DNA of 64,000 bases from Calothrix sp. PCC 6303 (lineage in GTDB: Bacteria > Cyanobacteriota > Cyanobacteriia > Cyanobacteriales > Nostocaceae): positions 1,674,001-1,738,000 of the forward strand of contig NC_019751.1 of assembly GCF_000317435.1 (NCBI RefSeq), in the 5' to 3' direction. The notes beneath the pieces are model-generated. The model was not told the origin of the DNA. It saw only the letters and a list, made by a program, of their open reading frames with translations, and did no database searches. A program made the translations under genes and the position numbers. Of this stretch, positions 37,849 to 45,142 are shown in pieces (position 1 is the first letter of the stretch; each line of letters starts with the position of its first letter).

Positions 37849-37995
37849 TTAGGGTAACTTCCCACTAAGGCGTTTTCTGGTTCGGAAAATGCCCAGCCCA
37901 AGCCTTTTTAGGTTGATCGCGGCGTTGATGTCACGATCAACCCTTAAAGAATGTTGCTCATCCCAATAATCTCTGATATACCAATCGCTAAAAGC
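37849..37995 (-). pseudogene. tnpB: TnpB C-terminal remnant (IS200/IS605-type)
   Basis: On the minus strand a 48-codon stretch with no start reads toward a TAA at 37849. It includes HSLRVDRDINAAINLKRLG followed by LGIFRTRKR. The DRDxNAAxN motif is the third RuvC-type catalytic block of TnpB, and the rest of the protein is gone. No TnpA is visible. It begins directly after the stop of the acidic HTH gene, so that gene's end borders an old insertion or deletion. Confidence 0.7.
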
Positions 37996-38001
37996 TAACG
38001 G

Positions 38002-39024
38002 TTAAACCTGAGATAATGAGTACACTTGACCATCAATTAACAATCGTGTGATTCCCTTAGCTTGGAGATGATAACGGGCTTTATGCAGCATCCGGCTATC
38101 AGGAACTTTGATGACGCGATCGCGTTTAGTCGAAAAGCGCTTTGCCACACGATGGTTATCAAATATCGGCAGGGTTCGCTGCTGGATTTCGGGATTGGGA
38201 ATTTGTCCCAAATCGCCAAAATCCCGGAGGGGACGAGTAATGAGTTCAGCCGAACGGTCGATGACCAAATAACAGGTTCGTGGCAGACTGGCATCCGACA
38301 GCGGTAACACATTTATTAATGAATCATCAGAACGCGATCGCGTCATTAATGGACGAGGTGCTTCCCATTCATCATCATCATCATCATCGTCGTCGAGGTC
38401 ATCGAGATCATCATCATCTAGATCATCATCGAGTTCATCATCACCTTCACCGAGTAAATCATCACCGAAAAACTCAGCAATGGTAGCAGATTGTTCTCGC
38501 AGAGGAATTGGATTCAGTCGAACTTTTTCCACCGCAGGAGTGGGAATACGAACAGCTTCTTGGGGTTTTTGCTCCAATAATTCCAACTGCTGAACGGTGG
38601 GTTCTGGTGCATCTTCGGCATCAAGCGATCGCCTCCGCACTCTTCGCACTACAGAACTTGGTTTTTCCTCCTTGTCAGCAGCTTTGATTGGTGCTTTAAC
38701 TCGTTTTTGCGGCTTTAATTGCTCTTTCTCTTCCGGAAAGCTCACAACTGGGGCTATTTCTTCAGTTGCCACATCTGTTGGTACAAATTCTGGCTTTTGT
38801 TCATAGCTAACTTGTGCTCTACCCTCAGGAGTTCGAGCTGCCCGCTTCAATGATACGAGATACTCGTATTCATCCTCAGCTAAGGTACTTTTAAGCAAAC
38901 GGCTAATAGTCGAGTTACTGACATCAAACCGTTCTGCCAAAGTTGAAGTTGTTTCGGCAGTCTCTCGATACAACTGAAGTATTTCCTGCTTATCAGATTC
39001 GGTTAGTTTTCTCACGGTAGACAC
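38002..39024 (-). CDS. Cyanobacterial HTH protein with an acidic low-complexity linker
   Basis: The 340 residues start with a helix-turn-helix similar to resolvase/transposase HTHs (residues about 5-50, EILQLYRETAETTSTLAERFDVSNSTISRLL). A Pro/Lys/Glu-rich linker follows to about residue 190. Next is an Asp-run (DDDLDDDDLDDLDDDDDDDD, at about 195-228), then a structured C-terminal region (YLVIDRSAELITRPLRDFGDLGQIPN and LLIDGQVYSLSQV). No catalytic DDE is present. I do not recognise a function and infer DNA binding. It ends where the TnpB remnant starts. Confidence 0.7.
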   Translation of the reverse strand: MSTVRKLTESDKQEILQLYRETAETTSTLAERFDVSNSTISRLLKSTLAEDEYEYLVSLKRAARTPEGRAQVSYEQKPEFVPTDVATEEIAPVVSFPEEKEQLKPQKRVKAPIKAADKEEKPSSVVRRVRRRSLDAEDAPEPTVQQLELLEQKPQEAVRIPTPAVEKVRLNPIPLREQSATIAEFFGDDLLGEGDDELDDDLDDDDLDDLDDDDDDDDEWEAPRPLMTRSRSDDSLINVLPLSDASLPRTCYLVIDRSAELITRPLRDFGDLGQIPNPEIQQRTLPIFDNHRVAKRFSTKRDRVIKVPDSRMLHKARYHLQAKGITRLLIDGQVYSLSQV

Positions 39025-39162
39025 CAGATATATTCACGAAGCCAGAATGGCAATTTCCTAGAGACATTAACTAAACAATCTTTCCGGGGGTAGTTGCCTC
39101 CGGAAAGCTGCCTCAGAAAGCTGTCTTGGAAACCTCGTCGTTGTGCGGCGATATCTCTCTGA

Positions 39163-40047
39163 CTATGGTCTTTTTCTTCCCCGTTCGCGGCGCGAACGAT
39201 TCCAAGATGCGTCATACTCTAAAACGGCTCCCATACCGAATAACACTCCACCCAATACAAAGAATACTTCTAGTATCCCTCCACTTTGGTATTTACATAA
39301 AGTTGTGCCAAATTTTTGCCACATATCTGCGATATAGAGGGAAAACGCAGCGGCTGCAATCATTCGCCAAGATTGAGAAACTCGTCCTCCCCAAAAAGCT
39401 AGTAACAAGGCAGTTGCAATGATTAATAAAAGTACATCACTGACAACATAAAACCAGTTCAAAATTCGTGCCAGTTGGACTGCCCATGCGGCAATTTCTT
39501 CTTCCTCACATGGTGTTGTATTGGAGATCAACCATGCCAGGGAACTACTAAATATACCAATTGCTAAAGTGACTATCCATTGCCATATCTCTAGTTTGAT
39601 TCGTCTTGATGCTACTGCCCAAACCATTCCTGGAACAATTAACAAATAAGTAATTACAAAGAATATATCCGCAACTGAGGGGAAGGGTTCCTGCTTCAAG
39701 ACAATTTCCATGTATCCAAAGATGATCCCTCCAAAAAAATAAGAAAGCATACCCCCGCCAATTGCCAGCCAAACGTTGTGACTATTAACAATTTGTGAGC
39801 TACGCCAGTTTCTCAAACATAAAATTCCTGCACCTAGGTAGGCTACTGCTTCAAAAACGTTTGTACCAATGAGATACCATTGGGCACGTAGTTCTTGGAC
39901 ACCCTCTGTTGTTGCCGTTGGTATTTTTGCACTAAACAGCAGAAAGTACAACAGTGCCAGCACGCCCCAACTGATGTTGGCTAATACCAGGTTTTGAGTT
40001 GAAAATAGCGGTTTAGAATCATAGGATTTGTTGTAGATGTTACTCAT
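39163..40047 (-). CDS. Polytopic membrane protein of unknown function
   Basis: The 294 residues have about eight hydrophobic segments, for example LVLANISWGVLALLYFLLF, WYLIGTNVFEAVAYLGAGIL, VADIFFVITYLLIVPGMVWA and GGILEVFFVLGGVLFGMGAV. A basic tail SRRERGRKR follows. It shows no transporter or enzyme signature I can name. It lies downstream of the HetP-like region and next to the 340-residue HTH gene on the same strand. Confidence 0.7.
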   Translation of the reverse strand: MSNIYNKSYDSKPLFSTQNLVLANISWGVLALLYFLLFSAKIPTATTEGVQELRAQWYLIGTNVFEAVAYLGAGILCLRNWRSSQIVNSHNVWLAIGGGMLSYFFGGIIFGYMEIVLKQEPFPSVADIFFVITYLLIVPGMVWAVASRRIKLEIWQWIVTLAIGIFSSSLAWLISNTTPCEEEEIAAWAVQLARILNWFYVVSDVLLLIIATALLLAFWGGRVSQSWRMIAAAAFSLYIADMWQKFGTTLCKYQSGGILEVFFVLGGVLFGMGAVLEYDASWNRSRRERGRKRP

Positions 40048-40179
40048 AGTATTTTATTGTGTCAATGTAATTTAGTTATTTTTTTTAGCTGCTGACTGCT
40101 TTAAAGTATATCCTTGACTACATTTTAGTCATAGGAATACAAAAACATATCACTTCAGTGTCAGTAAAATAACTAGATA

Positions 40180-40851
40180 TTAATGCCACATTTTACTTAC
40201 TGATGATTGCTTTAGCCACATCATTACAAATGAGCGATCGCCTTCTGGCATATCCTGTAATTTATCAGCTACTGAACGGGCAAAGTTACTGTTTCCGAAG
40301 TACTCTTTTCCCAAACGATGCAATTCTTCCAAAAACACAAGCACATGGTTTTCTTGCCAATGCGGTAATTGCAATGCTTGAAGCGGATCTAGATTTAGTA
40401 GATGTTTAATTACTGCTGATGAATTTGTCTGTGGTAACTGTCTTTGGCTACAAGTCTGTGTTAAAGCCTCTTCAAATAAATTTGCTTGTCGAGTACCTAG
40501 ATATTCTTCAATATCCATATATGTATTTTGCAACAACAGGATCGCTGCTTGTAAGAGGATTTCTGTTCGTTGTCCACCATCTGTATCGCTACTACTGAGT
40601 TGATCCAAACGAATCTTACCCCAAACGCTATAGCGTTCCGGTTCCTCTAATAAAACACAGGCTTTGCCTCTGTTATCGGTAAGTTCTCTCCATACAGCTT
40701 TGGCTTCTTCTTCCTGACTAGCCTTAAAAACGCTAATCAACCGAAAACTCTGCCCTTGATAATAGAGAATCGGCAACTGCTGATCTCGCTTTGGGTGCTG
40801 AATCGTCGATATTTCAACATCCTGTCGCTTAAGAATGAACATGACAAACAA
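40180..40851 (-). CDS. Soluble cyanobacterial protein of unknown function
   Basis: The 223 residues have no membrane segment or signal peptide. They look alpha/beta, with blocks LPILYYQGQSFRLISVF, ACVLLEEPERYSVWGKI, ILLQAAILLLQNTYMDIEEYLG and HVLVFLEELHRLGKEYFGNSNF. I associate it with cyanobacterial proteins of unknown role and can give no function. The start could be the Met at residue 4. Nothing in the neighbourhood suggests a partner. Confidence 0.65.
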   Translation of the reverse strand: MFVMFILKRQDVEISTIQHPKRDQQLPILYYQGQSFRLISVFKASQEEEAKAVWRELTDNRGKACVLLEEPERYSVWGKIRLDQLSSSDTDGGQRTEILLQAAILLLQNTYMDIEEYLGTRQANLFEEALTQTCSQRQLPQTNSSAVIKHLLNLDPLQALQLPHWQENHVLVFLEELHRLGKEYFGNSNFARSVADKLQDMPEGDRSFVMMWLKQSSVSKMWH

Positions 40852-41181
40852 AGAATAACTTCTGACAGGGCACCATGAAAATTGGTATTGTTACCAATTA
40901 CCTAGTCTAACTTGTGGTAAGCAATTAAGTTGAACATTTTGCCGATAAGTTGGTACATTTACGAAGTCAGAGAAAGCTTATACTCTAAACGGCTAAGTTT
41001 TTTTGACCTATGTAGACTTGAGGCAACACAATATATATACATAATTGTTGCCACTTATGGTAAGTTTTTAACTTATTTTGATGATTATATTTACAAATCT
41101 GTTGGGATTATTACCTATATGGTTGCATTTTGTGGGAAAAGCAGATATAATTATGTCCTAACGATAGGAATGCCCTTGACC
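40852..41181. other. Intergenic region before tRNA-Arg
   Basis: No coding frame is supported. The ORF-like stretch 40930-41220 runs into the tRNA and is a shadow. The stretch probably holds the tRNA promoter. Confidence 0.4.
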
Positions 41182-41255
41182 GGGCGCATAGCTCAGTTGG
41201 ATAGAGCAACAGATTTCTAATCTGTCGGTCGCAGGTTCGAGTCCTGCTGCGCTCA
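41182..41255 (+). tRNA. tRNA-Arg (anticodon TCT)
   Basis: The 74-nt cloverleaf has the acceptor stem GGGCGCA/TGCGCTC, with discriminator A41255. The D arm is GCTCAGTTGGATAGAGC, the anticodon stem ACAGA/TCTGT with loop TTTCTAA (TCT at 41216-41218), and the T arm GCAGGTTCGAGTCCTGC. The CCA end is not encoded. It reads AGA codons as arginine. Confidence 0.97.
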
Positions 41256-41372
41256 TAGTGAAGTGAAAACCAAAGTAAAAGTAGATTTTGACCCTAGGCT
41301 AATCCCTAGGATATCCATTTGATCAATTTTGCCAATAGGATGGTAATTAGCTGAGTTGAAGCGAGGTTAAAA

Positions 41373-41780
41373 TTGATGATGGGACGAGTGATTATTCTCT
41401 TAGTACTTTTTTTGTTCCTGAATGGGTGTTCTAACAATATATATACTCCCAATAATAACCTAGCAAAGAAAGCGGTAGCAATTCAGGTTCAACAAACTCA
41501 GGCAAAGTTAACTCAACAATTAGATTTAGATATTAAAGGATTTGAAATTAAACATCTGGCAATTCGTCAGCTACAAAGTAAATCTGTACAGAATTTGCCT
41601 GCCTATCATGTTCAGGGTGTGTATGATCTAGTTTTAAAACTTCCCAAGCGTCAGCTAACCACCGAAAAAAAGCCTTTTGATATTTATATGCAGTTGCAAA
41701 AAGAAGGTAAAACTTGGCGTTTACTGCAACCAGAAAAAGGTGACGGTGAAACAGTTTGGCGAAGTTATTTGGTTAACTAA
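41373..41780 (+). CDS. Small lipoprotein of unknown function
   Basis: The 135 residues have a signal peptide VIILLVLFLFLNGC, with lipobox LNGC and Cys19 or close to it. The mature part is a mixed alpha/beta stretch (HLAIRQLQSKSVQNLPAYHVQGVYDL and KTWRLLQPE). No known domain is recognised. It starts 118 bp downstream of the tRNA-Arg on the same strand. Confidence 0.7.
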   Translation: MMMGRVIILLVLFLFLNGCSNNIYTPNNNLAKKAVAIQVQQTQAKLTQQLDLDIKGFEIKHLAIRQLQSKSVQNLPAYHVQGVYDLVLKLPKRQLTTEKKPFDIYMQLQKEGKTWRLLQPEKGDGETVWRSYLVN

Positions 41781-41839
41781 ATGGTGCCAAAATAGATGAT
41801 TATGGGTGATATGCGATCGCATACTCCCATTTACCCCTA

Positions 41840-42694
41840 CTACTCAAACACTACAGTTCGATTGCCATATACCAACACACGATTCCGTAAGTGTAGCCTC
41901 ACTGCCCTAGCCAGTACAACCCGCTCCAAATCCTTACCTTTTCTAATTAAATCTTCCACCTCATCACGATGACTCACCCGCACCACATCCTGCTCAATAA
42001 TTGGTCCGGCATCTAAATCGGATGTAACATAATGTGCAGTAGCACCAATAATTTTTACACCTCTTTCAAATGCTTTGTGGTAAGGATTTGCACCCACAAA
42101 AGCAGGTAAAAATGAGTGATGGATATTAATAATTTGCGGAAACTTTTGGACAAAATCCTTGCTCAAAATCTGCATATATTTCGCCAATACTACCAAATCA
42201 ATATTATATTGTTGTAGCACTTCTAGTTGTTTTGCTTCTTGTTCTGCTTTATTCTCTTTAGAAATCGGAATATGCACATAATCAATCCCAAATTGCTCTG
42301 CTACAACTTTTAAATCGGGATGATTACTCATAATTAATGGGATTTCTGCGGCAAATTCATGGGCACGATATCGCCAAATTAAATCATACAAGCAATGATC
42401 TTGTTTGCTCACCCAAATCGCAATTCTAGGTACAGCATCCGAAAAATGTAATTTCCAATCGGCATTCAATGGTTGCGCTATGGCATTAAAGGCTGGTGCG
42501 ATTAAATCCTTGGGTAAATTAAACCCTGCTAGTTGCCATTCCAATCTTGTTAAAAATAAGCCAGCAGCAAAATCTGTATGTTGATCTGCATGAATAATAT
42601 TTCCTCCATTTGCATAAAGAAAATTAGCTATTTTCGCCACCAAACCTTTTTGATCTGGGCAAGAAATTAATAAAGTCGCTGTAGGGCTTGTCAT
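41840..42694 (-). CDS. purU: Formyltetrahydrofolate deformylase
   Basis: The 284 residues from ATG 42694 (MTSPTATLL) match PurU. An N-terminal ACT domain (about 1-90; TATLLISCPDQKGLVAKIANF) is followed by a formyltransferase fold. The catalytic Asn-His-Asp features are visible in INIHHSFLPAF and VTSDLDAGPIIEQD. It hydrolyses 10-formyl-THF to formate and THF, feeding purine synthesis and balancing one-carbon pools. The open frame extends 7 codons further upstream, but the conserved start is the ATG I chose. Confidence 0.94.
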   Translation of the reverse strand: MTSPTATLLISCPDQKGLVAKIANFLYANGGNIIHADQHTDFAAGLFLTRLEWQLAGFNLPKDLIAPAFNAIAQPLNADWKLHFSDAVPRIAIWVSKQDHCLYDLIWRYRAHEFAAEIPLIMSNHPDLKVVAEQFGIDYVHIPISKENKAEQEAKQLEVLQQYNIDLVVLAKYMQILSKDFVQKFPQIINIHHSFLPAFVGANPYHKAFERGVKIIGATAHYVTSDLDAGPIIEQDVVRVSHRDEVEDLIRKGKDLERVVLARAVRLHLRNRVLVYGNRTVVFE

Positions 42695-43432
42695 ATTCAA
42701 ATTCAAAAGGTACAAAGCTGCATATTGGAAGTGAATTCACAGTTGTGAAAATTCAAAATTTCAGTTATCGTCGAAATTAATTGAAGAAGGCAGTAGGGGT
42801 ATTAAACCCCTTACTATTGATAAACATTGTGGTATTTTTACTAAAGTAATTATTTATTTTAATCACAAGCATTAAACATGTCTTTTAATAATTATCAATA
42901 ATAAAACTTATGTATATAATTCATCAAATATTTATATTCATCTTCCCTAACAGTTTTATCAAGAAGTAGGCTGAGACTTAGTTTCACTTACACAAAACAG
43001 TCAATTGATAGTTAACATTCTCTATTTTCTCACAACTAAGCTCAGGAATCTTATGATGCTGCTATATAAGTATTAACTATTGAGTGCAACCACAACATAA
43101 GTAATTTGTATATTTTGTTTGATTTTATACACAAAGCCATTACTGTAAATATTTCTTCCAGAATCAGTTAGTTGACTCTTGTAAACTGAACAGCCAGTAA
43201 CAATTTTATTTTTAAAAGGTAGTATTTTTTACTACAGACTGTTCATTTGATGTGTAAAGTTTAAACATTAGGATTCTAAATTTGAGTCGAGGATAAAGTA
43301 ATTTACAGTTTGAGTATTCATCATAACCAGCTAAAATATGGACTATAGATTCTCAATTTTTCTTTTTTATTTGGTAAATAAAAATCAGCTTTATTTTCTT
43401 TGTTTAAATAATAATTATGGCGGACTAATTCA
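42695..43432. other. AT-rich intergenic region between purU and a small membrane gene
   Basis: No gene is supported. One weak hairpin GTAGGGG...CCCCTTAC near 42791-42813 lies upstream of purU. The rest is AT-rich with scattered stops. Confidence 0.4.
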
Positions 43433-43717
43433 ATGATCATTTTTCTAATTACATTTTATTTATTAATATCAATATTAGTTTTTATTGAATGGTTACATTT
43501 CTTTTTTGAAGATCAAGATATGTCATTACATCAGCGTTATTTTTCGGGAATAATTTTAATAATTGCTACCTTTATGTGGCCCATTGTCATTCCCTTTGCC
43601 TACTTGGAATTATTGAAATTTCATAAAAGGCATAAAGAAGTTATTGATCTTCTGATTGAATTTCCCGAACTGAAACCAATTAACAAATCATACCAAAAGC
43701 AGGAAATTGCTGATTAA
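43433..43717 (+). CDS. Small two-span membrane protein
   Basis: The 94 residues contain two hydrophobic stretches (MIIFLITFYLLISILVFIEWL and YFSGIILIIATFMWPIVIPFAYL), with a charged tail FHKRHKEVIDLL. The function is unknown. It is convergent with the DUF4340 gene, 7 bp between stops. Confidence 0.6.
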   Translation: MIIFLITFYLLISILVFIEWLHFFFEDQDMSLHQRYFSGIILIIATFMWPIVIPFAYLELLKFHKRHKEVIDLLIEFPELKPINKSYQKQEIAD

Positions 43718-43724
43718 TGAGGCT

Positions 43725-44354
43725 TTATTTTTGGGGTTTAGGAACATTGAATGTGGGACTAGGTAGTGGGGATGATTTTTGAGGACTGCTAGTATTTACT
43801 TCTTGCCACTCCGATAGTTCTCGATTCACCGCATTGGTAAAGTCTTTGGATACAAGTAATATATTAGTGTTGGTATCGGGTTGTGAAAGAGATGCTGATT
43901 GTGCATACAAAAAAGTATTACTAAAATCCAATGCACCTAATTTTAATTGATAGCTTTTCTGGTTTTTTAATTTAATCTCGATTGTTGCTAGGGGTGGTTC
44001 TAAGCCAAATTCATTCAGTTGGCTATTTCCTAGGGGTATAGAACGATTAATTTTATCTTGAACTAATAAATCGGTTAAATATGATACTGAAGCATCACTA
44101 GCTGTTGCAGATATTGGTGATTTTAACAGCCATTTTGGTTGCTCAGAATTAATGTTACGTTCCAAGTTAATAGTGGTATTACCTTTTTTAATACTTAAAG
44201 CTTGGATATCATCTTTTTGAAATGAGAAAAGTTGCTGTTCCTTGCGTTTTGTTTCTTGGGATTGGTTAGCGCTGATTTGTTCATAAAGATAGACTGAACC
44301 ACCTAAGCCAAATGCTAGGAATATCAATATCAGTGTTGTTCGTTGTAGTTTCAT
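43725..44354 (-). CDS. DUF4340-domain membrane-anchored protein
   Basis: The 209 residues start with a signal anchor (TTLILIFLAFGLGGSVYLYEQI). They resemble DUF4340 proteins, with the block KDDIQALSIKKGNTTINLERN, a LGN..LNEFGLEPPLATIEI segment and SYQLKLG. Such proteins often sit next to ABC transporters of the gliding-motility or membrane type. No such gene is adjacent here. The C-terminus is Pro/Ser-rich. Confidence 0.72.
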   Translation of the reverse strand: MKLQRTTLILIFLAFGLGGSVYLYEQISANQSQETKRKEQQLFSFQKDDIQALSIKKGNTTINLERNINSEQPKWLLKSPISATASDASVSYLTDLLVQDKINRSIPLGNSQLNEFGLEPPLATIEIKLKNQKSYQLKLGALDFSNTFLYAQSASLSQPDTNTNILLVSKDFTNAVNRELSEWQEVNTSSPQKSSPLPSPTFNVPKPQK

Positions 44355-45142
44355 AATTTCATAACCAGACTTTGGAAATCAGTGAGTAGGAAGCGGTGAA
44401 AGGAATTTTCATCTTGAGTGCCTCCAGAAGATTTATCCCAGATGGAACCTGTGGGAATACTTTCCCAGTCACGAAGCTAGATAAGAGTTTAGGTTTATTT
44501 TAGTACCATCAGGTTCACAAACTTTTAAATCTAATGCCTTTCTTCTGTGTGAATTTGCTACTGTGGTTTTCCATCAACATGCTGAGATTACTAGTACAAG
44601 AAGGCAGAAGTAAGTAGGCAGAGAGAGAGCAGCGTGTTGCGGGGGTTCCCCCCGTTGTAGCGACTGCGGAGAGGAAACTAAGGAATAAAGCCCATAAAAC
44701 AAGCTTTTTGTCTGGTTGCGATGGTAGGTTTATTTCCGCGATGCTGTACTAGTTTACGAAAAGCTGCTGAAGCGTGTGCGTCTTCGTAAGGTAGACGCAA
44801 GCTACGCAACGACGCATTTGAATCGCTCAAAAAACTCCTGATTTCATCCTGGAGGAGATTTATCAGCGCATTTTTACACCAATTGGCTTCTGTGTGTTAT
44901 TTAGATATGGTGAAGTTTAACTGCTGCTGATGAAATCTGTGTAAAAGTGAAGGAACAAAAAATCGATGTACCTACGTCTATCTGCTCATCTACCAGGGCA
45001 GACTGTAAACTTCATCCCGATTGTTGGAGTGTGGGGATGAAGGTAATTGGTGTTCTTAGTTATACAGCTCTTAGCATCTCTCCTCGTACTAATAACTGTT
45101 GACTAACGACTGTTGACTAATAACTATTTTGTAATTGATACT
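44355..45142. other. Repeat-containing intergenic region
   Basis: The region carries the CGTAAGGTAGACGCAAGCTACGCA variant of the dispersed repeat at about 44785-44808, a GGGGGTTCCCCCC-type palindrome at about 44643-44657, and the tandem ACTGTTGACTAA repeat at 45094-45121. No gene is supported. Confidence 0.5.

Noticed and set aside
38280-38486. Histidine-rich 68-codon plus-strand frame
   Set aside because: It is the antisense shadow of the Asp-rich run of the HTH protein, where GAT/GAC codons read as ATC/CAT/TCA on the other strand.
40930-41220. 96-codon frame running into tRNA-Arg
   Set aside because: It ends inside the tRNA and has no family resemblance.
41182-41255. tRNA-Arg considered as an integration site of a mobile element
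   Set aside because: No integrase gene or duplicated tRNA 3' end was found in the flanks.
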